NCBI RefSeq assembly: GCF_022201045.2
Contig: NC_068562.1
Location: 5,624,001 to 5,688,000 of the forward strand
Direction of reading: 5' to 3'
DNA: 64,000 nucleotides
From: Citrus sinensis
Lineage: Eukaryota > Streptophyta > Magnoliopsida > Sapindales > Rutaceae
Position 1 is the stretch's first letter. Each line of letters begins with the position of its first letter. The position numbers were made by a program, and so were the translations under genes. The notes beneath the pieces were generated by a model that was given only the letters and a program-made list of their open reading frames with translations, was not told the DNA's origin and did no database searches. Shown piece by piece: positions 24,260-36,960 of this stretch.

Positions 24260-24681
24260 GGTGCCACTGCAGTTCAGACATTGATATTAGCCACATCATT
24301 ACAATGCGATGCGACTGGAATAAAGAGGTAACGAGTCCTTCAATCTTTAATTTTTGCGGTGATTGTCCTTTAGTATGGATTAATTAGCTTAACTTTTTCG
24401 GTGCCACTGCAGTTCAGACATTGATATTAGCCACATCATTACAATGCGATGCGACTGGAATAAAGAGGTAACGAGTCCTTCAATCTTTAATTTTTGCGGT
24501 GATTGTCCTTTAGTATGGATTAATTAGCTTTAACTTTTTTGGTGCCACTACAGTTCAGACATTGATATTAGCCACATCATTACAATGCGATGCGACTCAA
24601 ATAAAGAGGTAACGAATCCTTCAATCTTTAATTTTTGCGGTGATTGTCCTTTAGTATGGATTAATTAGCTTAACTTTTTTG
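24260..24681 (+). repeat. Triple tandem repeat of exon 7 and its downstream intron, period about 140 bp
   Basis: Units start at 24260, 24400 and 24541. Each contains the end of exon 7 (ACAATGCGATGCGACTGGAA or a one-to-two base variant), the donor AGAGGTAACGA and about 70 bases of intron. Units 1 and 2 are nearly identical and unit 3 has a few substitutions. CTTTTTTGGTG-type sequence at the unit boundaries is the likely slippage or recombination point. Confidence 0.92.
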
Positions 24682-24752
24682 GTTTCAATGGTGAATCGGT
24701 AGGCGGAGAAAGCAAGCACGGCTGCAGCCTGCAAGGAGTGCAACATAAAAAG

Positions 24753-27238
24753 AGTGGATAAGAGCCAGTTTCAGAAGAGCGTTAAAGTTAAAATATATAG
24801 CTGGCTTCTAAACTTTATTATGCGAGTCTTCAAAATAAATGCATGTTCAGCGTACTTTTTAGAATACAGCCTCACCAATATAAAGTACTTTTGCTAGTGT
24901 ATTTCTTTTTTTCTTTTTTTGATAAACTGACAGTGTATTTCTAATAACTGGTAACTTAAAAAAAATGATATTATTATTATTATTTTGTTGTCGCAAAATA
25001 ATTGACAATGAAAAAAATTAAAAGGTTCTAATTAAATTTATTAATTTTAATTAGTAATTAAATAAGAATAATTTTGGATTTATATACTATATATGAAGAC
25101 ATATTTGAATTGTATAAAAAGATAAAACTAAATCTCAAAATTACCTTTGTGAAAATCTACTCTTTTATTTTCTAAAACTTGCTCTAGGATTTTAGCTCGA
25201 GGGTTAGTTTTTAAAATCATTGATGTTAGTTGTGCTGTAAAAATAGTTAGTTATAAAGAGAATCAATTAAATGTTTGATAAAATTTACTTTTGAGAGTAT
25301 TGTAAATTTTAAAAGCAGCCATATGTATTTGGTAAATTTTAGTGTTAAATTATTATAAGAATGTAAATAACTAAATTGGATATAATGTTGAATTTATAAA
25401 TATGTAGATAAATATTTTTTCTATTGTGTGTATGTAATAGTTGATAATTAAAATAAATATTTTTATTTTTATTTTGTTATCCGAATATAATTGGTAATAA
25501 TAATAATCTCTTTCAAGTTAATGATTTTATTCCTAATTAATGAGGATAATTTCAATTTTTTATAATATATATGAAATTGTGTTAAGTATAAAATTGATTT
25601 TTACAATCAAATTTTGAAAACTTACTCAATCAAATTCTGAAAACTTACTCCTTTTCTACTTTTCAAAATCTATTGTAGAATGGGGCAATTTTGTCAAAAG
25701 TGATTTATGAAAAAATTTATTAAACAAAATTAGCTTTAACTTTTCAAAATCGCTTTTCAAACTCCCAAAAGCAATTCCATAGGGGCCCTAAATATAAGGT
25801 GATTTTGACAAAATTGACATAAAGAAATTATTAAACACTAAAATTAGCTTCTTAGCTTGACTTTTAAACCTTCCAACAAATCCGAGAAATCTGAATGGTT
25901 TTACTGCCTATCAAAATTTTAACTGTCATAAAGTTTGCCAAATTTATAATATTCCTAATATTTTTATGAATATAGCTGTCTTTTCTTTTTGAAATTAAAG
26001 AATAATATTTTTTAAAAGATTTTTATTCATTAATTTGAATTTGAGTTTTATAAACAATTTTTTTTGATGATGTATGATAATTAAAATTTAATATTAATTT
26101 ACAAAAGATTTTGTAAAATTATGTTATATAAATTTTTTAATAATTTATTTGTTCTTAGTTTGAATTTAGTGTCAAAATTAATACTCATTTGATTAGGGGT
26201 GACAAAAATATTTAATGGATTTGGGGTAAATTAAACTGACAAATTGTGCCAAAAAATTGAGAAGGGTTCTTTTGTTGGGGCCGGGTATTTTGTGGACTGT
26301 TAATGTAATGAAGTAATTAAGATTTTTTTCACACTTTAGAATTAATTATTAAACTACACGTCGGAATTAATTAAGATTTTTTTTTTGTCTCTAAGAAAAT
26401 TTAAAATGTTACCTCAGTTACTCAGATGCATTGAAACTTGAACACTTGATTTGTTGGGACCGGGTATTTTACAAACTGTTAATGTAAAAGAGTAATTAAA
26501 GATTTTTGTACTCTTTAGAATTAATTATAAACAATTAATATCAAGAAAATTTACACTTTGAAATTAATTAAGATTTTTTTTTCTCTAGCAAGAACAAGAT
26601 TTGAAATGTTACCCCAATTGCTGTAGCACCGCCAACACATGCATTGAACTCTTTGATTAAACTTTAATTAATAAATCTCGCGATCACGATTCCTTCTATC
26701 ATTTGAGTGTTTCTTAAGGAAAAAAAAAAATAATGGTTGATATATAAAGATATAGGAGAATGTTAAAAGTCAACTATAGACTATCAATATCACTAAGGCT
26801 TTCGTTTAGTGGTGGACTGTCTTCTTCAACAACGTTAAGGTCTAAAGACTTTCACTAAGTCTTTTAACTGCAAATTTATAAGCATGTACATCAAATTCAG
26901 AATATACAATTTCCTTTCTCTAAGCCTATATATATATATATATATTAATCATCTATATTAAGATAGTTCTTCCAAGTAACTCCTACATGTTAACCTTATC
27001 ACAAGATCTACAAATATGTCCATCTAAAGTACTTCCGCATCCCCCTCATACTGTAACTAGGTCACCGAAGATCATCGTAAGTTGTATGCGAATGGCTACA
27101 ATTAAGGTGCGGTGAGCAATGACCTATTGTTTTTTGTATGAATAAGGGTTGGCCGCTTCCCATACGGAAGAGAAGGTCCCCACTCAGCTTGGATTCTCGT
27201 GCATCCCAGAAGGGCAGTGGCTGGATATTACAAAATTA
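24753..27238. other. Intergenic: 3' flank of pseudogene 3 and distal promoter of MATE gene 2
   Basis: No gene seen. 24900-25130 and 25425-25610 are diverged direct copies of each other, and 25070-25250 is homologous to 14570-14700, the 3' flank in the duplicated segment. 26273-26450 and 26451-26600 are two copies of a roughly 175-bp unit beginning GGGACCGGGTATTTT or a close variant. A TA microsatellite lies at about 26929-26945. Confidence 0.5.
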
Positions 27239-27244
27239 CACGTG
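27239..27244 (+). promoter_or_regulatory. G-box/ABRE-like element upstream of MATE gene 2
   Basis: The core CACGTG sits in ACACGTGGC, the classical ABRE/G-box context bound by bZIP and bHLH factors. The surrounding 50 bases are conserved at the same relative place in other array copies. A second CACGTG lies at 27384-27389, only about 90 bases before the ATG. Confidence 0.55.
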
Positions 27245-27478
27245 GCTCAATATCTTTGCTTCAATAATTTGTAAGTTGTGGTCGTAGTAAAATTCAACAT
27301 ACACATAAACGTACACATCTCATATATATGCAATGATTAGTTGTATTAATTTTAATGTATTTCAGAATTTCTGCTGATTAAGTCACGTGCCAACACTCTC
27401 AAGGGAGGCGAGGAACGCCGATTTTCTCTCTCGGTCCATTGAAATCTCCGCAGAAATCTAATAGAGAGACTGCCAAAC

Positions 27479-30400
27479 ATGCCTAGCAACGGTGCGCTAG
27501 AAGATACAAAGGTCCCTTTGCTAGATGATTTAGCCTCAACTGTTCCATCAGAAGATGATTCAGATAAAAATCTTACAAGAACAATTTGGGTTGAATCAAA
27601 GAAGCTGTGGTATATAGTTGGTCCTGCAATCTTTAGTCGCCTTGCCTCTTACTCTATGCTTGTCATCACCCAAGCTTTTGCCGGTCATTTGGGTGATATT
27701 GAGCTTGCTGCCATATCCATTGCCAATAATGTTATCGTTGGTTTTGACTTCGGCCTCTTGGTAACTCTCTCCCTCCCTGTCAACAGAAATCAGTATTAGC
27801 TTAGCTTAATTGGTACTAGAGAAAAGTAACGTGGTGGAAAGTTTCCGTTACCAAGAATACTTTTTTCGACAAAAATATACATGCTGCTTTCTGTTTTTGA
27901 GTTCTCGCAGAAAATCAATCTGGATTGTACTTAAAAAGATCTTTTACTTTCTATGATTCTCACAACTGTTTGTGAATTTTTATTTTTTTTTCAGCTGGGA
28001 ATGGCAAGTGCATTAGAAACTCTGTGCGGTCAAGCTTTTGGGGCCAAAAGGTATTACATGTTGGGTGTTTACATGCAACGTTCATGGATTGTGCTTTTCG
28101 TATGCTGTGTTCTGCTTTTGCCTCTGTATCTATTTGCTTCTCCAGTGTTGAAGTTATTGGGCCAGCCGGATGACGTGGCAGAGCTGTCTGGGATGGTTTC
28201 TATATGGATGATACCGCTTCATTTCAGCTTTGCTTTTCAGTTTCCACTGCAGAGATTCTTGCAGAGCCAGCTTAAGAATATGGTGATTGCATGGGTTTCT
28301 TTGGTGGCTCTATTGGTGCATATTTTTGTAAGTTGGCTGTTTGTGAACAGAATGCAGCTTGGAGTGATTGGCACAGCCGCGACTTTGAATTTTTCTTGGT
28401 GGATTTTGGTTTTTGGGCTGTTTGGATACGTTTCTTGTGGGGGGTGTCCTCTTACATGGACTGGCTTCACCTTGGAAGCGTTTTCTGGCCTCTGGCAGTT
28501 TGTCAAACTCTCCGCTGCTTCTGGTGTCATGCTCTGGTAGGCTTTCCTATTCACAAATTTGATTGGATATATTAAGTTCAGCAATTGATTTGAATTTATT
28601 TTTCCATTAATTCGTGATTGTTGTTTATGCGATTTTTAATTTCTTGTCATTACTTTTCTGTATTTTGAAATCACAGCTTAGAGAATTGGTACTACAGAAT
28701 ATTGATATTGATGACAGGAAATCTTCAGAATGCTGAGATTGCGGTGGATGCTTTATCTATATGGTATGCCTTCTATACTCAACTAACAATATTGTATTAT
28801 TTCTAGTTGTAGTTTTTATATCGTCTATCATCATATTCATATGATTTAATGCTTTACTCTCTTTTTTTTTTAATTATTGTTGTTTTGGGGAAAATAAAAA
28901 CAAAAAATTATTGATCCATCAATCTCAAGAAAAATAAAATTATTTTGTGAATTGCGATTCCGTTATTCTTTTGTACACAAACTCCTTTCATTTAATTTAT
29001 GATACTGTTTTGGCTGATTTGTGGCTTGGATTGTTTGTCCCATGTGGCAGCATGACGATAAATGGCTGGGAGATGATGATTCCTTTGGCCTTCTTTGCTG
29101 GAACCGGGTAACGTAACACCTCTCATTTCCCTTTGGCTGCTTTTCCTTTTGAAAACTGATGAACTCTATGGTGGAGCCCATGCCCAGGTGCATCACCTCA
29201 CATTAATTCAACTGGATTAATTTCCTGCATTTTCTATGTTCACTGAATTGATAAATTCACTAACTTCTTCACTTATAACTTTCGACGTGTCGAAATTCAC
29301 CGTCAGCCTCTCATCTTGTGAAATTTCTAGTATATATAGTTCTTTCTATATGCTTCAACTGAAAATATGACTTTAAATTCATTAATTTCCATGAATGACA
29401 TAGAAGTGATCCCATCCGTGCATGCATTGGAAAACTTCTGGACCCGCAGTCAGACTTTGGAAGTATTTATATCCGCAGAGTCCAGATTGGTGGCTGATGT
29501 GCCACCGTGAATAAAATAAAAAATTCAACCTGTAACTTCATTTCGCAGAGGATTAATTTTTTTAATGTTTCTTAACTTTCTTGATCCCGACGAAATGCGT
29601 TTCTTTTAGTACTTGACATCAATGAGAGACATGTATGCGGTCAATTTGCATACCTCTTCCTCTGCATGTTATCAAAATATTTATGTTTGTAAATTGAGAT
29701 TGTCGTTTTTGTTGAAGAGGTTGCGGCTTTATCTGCTTCCTTATGTATCATTGCGTGAGAATAAATTGAATGAGACAAAGGACCGCGGTCAGTTTACAAT
29801 TATGCTCAGGTTTCTCGTGAAAACATCTTTCATTTGTTAGCTCATTCATCAGCGTCATCAGCTTGTATTTATTAGACTAATTCATTGTAAGAGGTGGGAC
29901 AGAGTACGAATTGCTTAATGAGAAAATGACTGCGGGTCGGATTGTTAAGCCTTGTGCAAAATAGCGACCTCACATTTTAATATTCCTCAGTATGTCTACA
30001 TAGGGACCTTGTTGGCCTAGAGTTTGATTTTATTTTATTTTTTTAAAAAAGGAAATAATATGCTTGTGATATTATTGACTTATTTTGTATGTATTTGAGA
30101 CAGAGATAGGCTAGTGCTTGTACTGATAAACTGCATGCAGGGTGAGAGTTGCAAATGAGCTTGGAGCTGGTAACGGGAAAGGAGCCAAATTTGCTACAAT
30201 AGTATCGGTGGTGACATCAGTCATAATTGGTCTCTTCTTCTGGTTGTTGATAATGATATATCACAATGAGCTTGCCTTGATATTCTCTTCAAGCGAAGCT
30301 GTCTTGCAAGCAGTAAACAAATTGTCAATCCTCTTAGCCTTCACCATTCTCCTCAACAGTGTCCAGCCAATTCTCTCAGGTAATTAATTTATAGCCTAAA

Positions 30401-31184
30401 AATTTGATTTAGTTCGACTTACGCTTTTTTTTAAAAAAAAAAAATTGTCCCCAATTTACTCATTATATATTTGCTAAATTCATTCGTTCTTGTGTTAATT
30501 TATTCTTAAAGGGGTGGCTGTGGGATCAGGATGGCAATCATATGTGGCATACATAAACTTAGGCTGCTACTATTTGATTGGAGTGCCCCTTGGATGTCTG
30601 ATGGGTTGGGTCTTCCATCAAGGCGTCATGGTATGTACGTTGAACTTTTCTTTGGCCAAATTACTCAAAAAGTAATAGTTCCAATTGATAGAGACAAGTA
30701 GAAAACGAAACTTTTGAATAATAAATATTATAGGCATCACTATCAATTAGCTTATCTGGCCATCATTACGCGCTTATATTAGCACAATCTCTTGAGATTA
30801 GGATTCATAATTAGATTTAGGAGTAAAGCGGAAAGTGAATTTGGAAACTTCTGGAGTAGAAAAACGGAACTTTGTAATTCTATGATTGGTTTGTATTTGT
30901 GCATTTTATTCTATGGTGACATCTGCAAATGAAATTGGACACTCATAGGGAATTTGGGCTGGAATGATTTTCGGTGGCACTGCAATCCAAACCTTGATTC
31001 TGGCCATCATTACCATTCGTTGCGATTGGGATAAAGAGGTAACCAGCCCTTTATTCAATGCCGAAACTTTCCTTCAGTACAAAAAGAGTTTGTGTTCAGC
31101 TAAATCTTTTTTCTTTTTCCCTGTTTGAAATGGCAGGCGGAGACAGCAAATACGCGTGTGAGGAAGTGGGCTGAAACAGCTTAA
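27479..31184 (+). CDS. DTX27: MATE transporter, DETOXIFICATION 27-like, intact copy 2
   Basis: Predicted exons are 27479-27760, 27995-28536, 28677-28763, 29051-29107, 30141-30379, 30512-30630, 30949-31038 and 31137-31184. All are GT-AG, phases agree, and the product is 487 aa. Exons 2-7 have exactly the same lengths as in the intact copy at 9797; only exon 1 and exon 8 differ. The protein has two MatE repeats and about 12 helices. Family blocks include [67 protein letters not shown] and [14 protein letters not shown]. It ends RKWAETA, closer to Arabidopsis DTX27 (RINKWSN-type tail) than the shorter tail of copy 1, so it may be the more ancestral form. Expected role: proton- or sodium-coupled export of a small organic compound, substrate unknown. 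Its promoter block carries two G-boxes. Confidence 0.94.
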
Positions 31185-34100
31185 GATTGCAGTTTCAGAT
31201 AGAGCTCTGCATAGAGTAAAAGGATGAATTGTCATAATCAAGAGATATAAATGGCTTTAGTAGGACTCACTGTGATTGCCTGTCAAAATTGTATTTGGCA
31301 TGAGGTTGCCCGATTGTTGAAGTTCCACAATTTTGAATGAAATTACAAGATTGTTAATTTCTTTCATTCTGGGGTTCATTTGTTCTATTAATTCCAAACC
31401 TTTAGCATGATCTGCAGGATTGATTTCGCGTTGAGGTCAAAATTGTAGTTGGCATAAAGTTGGGACATTTGGGAAAAAAAAAAGAAAAAAAAAGCATACT
31501 TGGTTTGTATACATTAATCATTAAAAGAAAGAAAAAATATATATAAAGAGCAAAACTATAAACTTGCAACAATGAATGCGCTAGCCATCGTGAAGACGTG
31601 AACTGATAAAAGGCGTTGAAAAGGCAATCGCTTGCCGCCAACTTATGGAGTTAGAATTATGAACAATATGAATTACCGTCTTTTGGATTTTGAGCAATTG
31701 AGTGTCTCTATCGCCATCGAGGCACGGCTCCTTTGAAGCAGAACCAACAACAAAACTTGAAAAAAAAAATGCACAGTGAGTATTCAATTTTCTACTTAGT
31801 CAACTGGCCCACATTTTTAAAATTGCAAAATGGAGTCCCAACAGACGATGCTTTTGTTTATTCGTTATCACGCTGGTCTATTCGGCGAGCATTGAAAGAG
31901 AACTACTGAACTACAGTGGGCTGATTTTGGAAGTTGGTTTTTTCTTGCACCTCAATATTAGGATAAAGTGAGGTAAGCAATGACCTCTCTGCTCTTGTCT
32001 GATCAAGGATTCGTTGCTGTGCATGCATGAAGAGAAGCTGACTCCCAGGTCCACGCCGCACTTTGGTCCGCGTACATCCCACAGAAAATTAACTGATATG
32101 ATGTCCGCGGCAATGTCGGGGGCCACTAGTTCAAGCCCCTTATGGTCACTCTTTATAATTCCCTTGCCAGAAAATATGGAATATGATATGAATGAATTTA
32201 GATAAGAAGAAGTAGAAGTCAAAGAAGTAGAAGTCGGAGAAGTTAAGAAAGGAAGGAAGAGTTCTTTCGCTGAAAATTTGTTCCCCATTATCCAGATACT
32301 TTTGGCTATTTATAGCCTTACAAACGTGACAGATAATGTAGCAAAACAATTGCAACAACAAGGCAAAATAATCGGAAACAAACATGTAACCATGCTACCA
32401 CTTATGCTTAAGTTAAGCAGCCTATTCGTTTAACTACCAAACTAAGTTGACTAAGTCTACCGTCTTGACCATCTCAACAAATACGACTATATCTGCTTCA
32501 TCATCAACGCCGCTTTTGGCTACCCACGAACATATTGCATGCATGCAAAATTTGCACGTATCAGAATATGAGGTAAATTTCTCTCTAAATATTAATAAAA
32601 ATAAATATTTGAACTATATTTTGATAAATTTCGGGCCTCCGTCCACATTGCCACAGGGGTAACGCACTAGGGATGACAAAAAAGTTTGGGCTGGGCTGTC
32701 TATTCCTACTGATTTTGGCCCATGCCTCCTGCACGAGGGCCTAGATAAGGGTTTAAAAAAAAAACTCGGTCAAGTCTAAGTTCTCTATTTTTTAAAAAAT
32801 ATAAATTTATAAATTAGAATAATAAATTTAAATTTAAAAAATAATGAAAAAAACTTGAATCCTTAATTTATATGTCAATAATGAATTAAAATATTTAAAA
32901 TTATAATACTAAGTTATATTTTAAGTATTAATTAATTAAAAGAATCCGTAAATTAGAGAATTTAATACAAAAAAAAAACTAAATCTATAAACTTTTATTT
33001 TACTTCTTTTCTTTAGTTATTATTTTATTTTTAAAATATTTATTTTCTTTAATTCATTATTGATTATAACAATTTAATTATTATTAACTCATTTCAAGTT
33101 TATAATAATTTTTAAAAAAATAAAAAAATAAGTAAAAGTCTGAGCTCAGCGCAAGCCGAGCCCCTACACTTTTACTCTAATAAACTTGGATCTTGGCTTG
33201 AAAAAGTCTAGCTCAAGTCTTTAAATTGCCAATCGCACCCCTCATTTTGTCTTTTAGCTGAAGCATCCTTCGATTAAAATCTAAGATATCTTGTGGTTAG
33301 AAATTTGACACATGGCAGACAATACACATCGGCCAAGCCGGCAAAGAGCGGGATAAGAATTTTGTTAACAGTTTAATTGTTACAAGGAACAGTAACAAGG
33401 TAGGTCTATGGTTGCATTATCGAGGTCGGCTCAACAATATCTACTACGAAACAATTTTTAGTTAGAATCAATTTACCGGACATTAATATCAGTCGCTAAA
33501 TGGGCATCACAAATTATTGGTAGAAGTAGCAATGTCTGGCAATGGGCATACGGTGGATGCTTAAGATTTGCCTTTTATCAAACAAGATCAAAATTTCACG
33601 CCACGACTCTAATTTCAGAAATACCCAGAAGCTGCTAGCTATAATGAGTGGAAGTTTCGTATCATCTGGCTATTTGATATTGGAGATATCACTACAGCCT
33701 GGTATATTGTCCATTTGAATGGATGTTTCACAAATGATTGAAGGAATTCGACGAACACGGTAGCATATTCATAATGAAGCAACCTTGAAGTTATTAATAA
33801 TTTCATACATAAAGAATTAATGTACATCTAAAAGTACTTTAATTGAATAGATACAGTGGCCGTTCCATTTGCCTTCTTTAACAGCAAAAATAGATTTTGG
33901 CATATGCATATGTTCACTGGTGCGAAATCAAGAAGCGAATAAAGAAGCATTTGCCCCTAAAGTAAGTAATCAACCAGTCAAAAACAGATAAATATTTACT
34001 TACACCACACCGGCCCGGCGGCCCCCGCGGGGTACTTATTGCACCCCCGCTAATTAAACGAAAAATTATGTATAAGAGACCTGTTGGTGGTAAAATATGG

Positions 34101-35048
34101 AGAAAGAAGTATTAAGCACATGACACGTTGGGAATATGATTCATGACTTTTGAAGCCCTCCAAAGGATGAAGGGAAAGTTGAATAGGCCACGGTAGAATG
34201 GGAAGGTCTCGAAAAATTAGTATCAATCACCTAAATTATCTAAAAATAATAAAAAAAATATCTATTACAATATATTTAAGTTGTCACGTGTTAATATAGG
34301 ACCACAGAACAATGACAGTCTCACCAAAAGTAGGACATGTCATTACAACACGGTTCCCACTTAAATTATCTCTAAAATATCTTCTTACAAACCACCAAAA
34401 TCATATTTCACAAAGATGACCACATATACAACTACATGCATAATCTCTAATGAAATTAGGTGCTCCTCGGCCCAATTGGTTAATTTCAAATGAGCCAATT
34501 AGAATTAAAGATATATTACCAACAAAAACTATCCCCCTAGAAGACCACTCTCTAACCTAAGCAAGTTCAAAAGCCTCAACAAAAAGGCCAAATTACTCTT
34601 AAATCCCTAAGGAAGAAAATAACTAATGGTGGTTTGCCATGCATCTAAAAGGACATAAAGAGGTCCTCAGGGGAGCATTCCATCTTCAAAAGTCAGGTTG
34701 ATTTCACAAAAATATTAAGTTTACTCGTTCACAAAAATACTCATCTTTTCTCCTATTCTAGCGTTTCTTGGAAAACCTGGCCTCTTTCAACCTCCCACTG
34801 ACTTGACCGTCAGAGTTTCATCATCGGCCACTGACGTCATTGCCTTTAACGGCTATTCCTTATGATTTCAGGTTCATCTTTGTCGCAATGTTCCCCAAAA
34901 AGACTGTTTCTAGGCACCTCCATCTCCAGTACTGTCAGAAATCACCTTCTGTAGAGAATCTCTCATAATGCTTTGTGCTAACTAGAATTGGACCAAAACA
35001 AGACCCTAAAAAAGACGAAGAAGAATGACAATGCAAATAAACCATAAT
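31185..35048. other. Intergenic; repeat remnants, no gene recognised
   Basis: About 31900-32620 looks like part of an old LTR-type repeat, with a TATA-like GCTATTTATAGCC near 32308; ends and family are uncertain. A hAT-like MITE is at 32668-33242. A GC-rich patch (GGCCCGGCGGCCCCCGCGG) lies at about 34013-34031 in otherwise AT-rich DNA. From about 34140 to 35040 I see only unique-looking sequence with scattered short open frames and no family match. Confidence 0.4.
32668..33242. mobile_element. hAT-like MITE
   Basis: The left end TAGGGATGACAAAA and the right end, reversed, AGGGGTGCGATTGGCAA have the AGGGRTG...GGCAA pattern of the other elements in the window. Subterminal GGGCTGGGCTG and, near the right end, GCTCAGC/GAGCCGAGC-type motifs flank an AT-rich interior. 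I could not find a matching target-site duplication, so the ends are approximate. Confidence 0.5.
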
Positions 35049-36960
35049 TACTCTATGTTTGTCATCACTCAAGCTTTTGCTGGTCATTTGGGTGATCTTG
35101 AGCTTACTGCCTTATCCATTGCAGTACTGTCATCGGTGGCTTCGACTTGGGGCTCTTGGTAACTCTCACTCTGTCTCCATAGAATCACAAGCTTGATCGG
35201 GAAGTTTTTAATTAAAAAATTTGAAGTGTTCAGTAAATGTGTTTCTTATTTTATCTTATTTTTATCAGCTGGGAATGGCAAGTGCATTAGAAACTCTGTG
35301 CGGTCAAGCTTTTGGGGCCAAAAAGTATTACATGCTGGGTGTTTACATGCAACGTTGATGGGTTGTTCTCTTCATATGCTGTGTTCTGCTTTTGCCTCTG
35401 TATCTTTTTGCCTCCCCCGTATTGAAGCTATTGGGCCAGCCGGATGACGTGGCAGAGCTGTCCCGGATGGTTTCCATATGGATGGCACCGCTTCATTTCA
35501 CATTTACTTTCCAGTTTCCACTGAAGAGATTCTTGCTGAGCCAGCTTAAGAATATGGTGATTGCACGGGGTTCTTTGGTGGCCCTGTTGGTGCATATTTT
35601 TGTGAGTTGGCTGTTTTTGAACAGAATGCACTTGGAGTGATTGGCACAGCCGCGACTTTGAATTTTTCTTCGTGGGTTTGGTTTTTGGGCTGTTTGGATA
35701 CGTTGCTTGTGGGGGGTGTCCTCTTACAGGGACTGGCTTCTCCTTGGAAACGTTTTCTGGTCTCTGGGAGTTTGCCAAGCTCTCTGCTGCTTCTGGTGTC
35801 ATACTCTGGCTTCCTATGCACGTAATTATAGCTATAGCTACTGATTTTAATTTAATTTATTTGTCATTACATTTTGTGTGTTATGAAATCACAGCTTCGA
35901 GAATTGGTACTAGAGAATATTGGTATTGATGACTGGAAATTTGCAGAATGCAGAGATTGCAGTGGATGCTTTGTCTATCTGGTAGGTGTTGTACACAACT
36001 AATAGTGTTGTAATATTTTTTATTTCTTTGCGTAAATTGTCATCTTATAAATGTTGTGCGGTTCTGTTGTTCGTTAGGTTTTTTACCAACTCTTTTTTTA
36101 TTTAATGATTGATAGTGTGTTTGTGTTCTGTTATGTTTTGTCTCATTCGGCAGCATGACAATAAATGGCTGGGAAATGATGATTCCTCTCCATTCTTTGC
36201 TTCAACTGGGTAACACTCCAGCTTCCCTTTAATAATTTTTTTTTTTCAATTCTTTTTGCTAAATCAAAGGCCTGGCTAGAATATCTCTCAGATCTCAAAT
36301 AAGTTTCAGTCACAAGAGAGTAATTAATGGCAAATCACTATTGCCATCAAAGGCCTGGCTATCAATGATTTGCCTGTGTCCGAGAGACATATAGATCGAC
36401 CAGTGTTTGTTATGTATGAAATATGTACTGCAGAGTGAGAGCTGCAAATGAGCTTGGAGCTGGTAACGGGGAAGGAGCCAAGTTTGCTACAATAATATCG
36501 GTTGTGACATCAAATCATGCTTGGTATCTTCTTCTGGTTATTGATAGTGATTTATCACAGTGAACTTGCCTTGATATTCTCTTCAAGTGAAGAATTGCGT
36601 GTTTGATATGTATTTACATTTTGTAATTCTGGCATTGCAAAGAGTAATGAAATTGGACATCTTACCATTATCTTAGGGGATTTGGGCTGGAATGATTTTT
36701 GGTGGCACTGCAGTTTAAACTTTGGTACTGACCATCATTGCACTGCGACTGGGAATAAAGAGGTTACGAGCACTTTATCAAGTCAGTGCTGTAATTTTTA
36801 TTCAGTACTTAAAAAAGTTTTAAATATGTTAAGTTAAATCTTTTTTTTTTCCCCTGGAAAAAAATTGCAGGCTGAGAAAGCTAGTACGCTTGTAAAGAAG
36901 TGGGCAGCTGGAACATCGTCAGATTGCGTATGGGCTTCAGATAAAGATGGACTGTCATAG
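35049..36960 (+). pseudogene. MATE transporter pseudogene 5 (DTX27-like), 5'-truncated
   Basis: The first half of exon 1 is missing: homology starts at [16 protein letters not shown] (35049) and runs to the exon 1 donor near 35158. Exon 2 (about 35270-35810) has TGA in place of the codon following QR in MQRSWIV and at least two single-base deletions. Exon 3 (about 35896-35981) and exon 4 (about 36154-36210) are recognisable. Exon 5 starts at about 36434 but breaks off near 36600, exon 6 is absent, exon 7 (about 36676-36762) is frameshifted, and exon 8 (from about 36871) ends near 36960. It is the last member of the array. Confidence 0.9.

Larger units (their letters stand above)
20720..24752 (+). 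pseudogene. MATE transporter pseudogene 3 (DTX27-like)
   Basis: Exons are recognisable at 20720-21001 (1), about 21166-21772 (2), 23282-23519 (5), 23635-23753 (6), about 24237-24330 (7) and about 24703-24752 (8). The start ATG has become GTG, and a TAG interrupts the VPLLED region soon after. Exon 2 has lost its first residues, carries a roughly 110-bp MITE insertion, and lacks the WLFVYK stretch. Exon 3 and nearly all of exon 4 are deleted, the break joining intron 2 to the last bases of exon 4. The exon 5 acceptor AG is gone and exon 5 has a small deletion at the AVNKLS equivalent. Exon 7 with its flank is tripled. The copy cannot make a transporter, although exon sequences are otherwise close to the intact copies, which suggests recent death. 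Confidence 0.92.

Noticed and set aside
24260-24681. CRISPR-like spaced repeats
   Set aside because: The three units are contiguous exon 7 duplications in a plant gene with no spacer-repeat alternation.
32100-32150. B-box-like GTTCAAGCCCC near 32128
   Set aside because: No A-box, tail or target-site duplication around it, so no SINE or tRNA is called.
31911-32288. 125-codon minus-strand open frame
   Set aside because: Falls in repeat-like sequence, contains serine/threonine-rich low complexity, and has no recognisable domain or gene context.
35428-35802. 124-codon minus-strand open frame
   Set aside because: Antisense shadow of the exon 2 remnant of MATE pseudogene 5.
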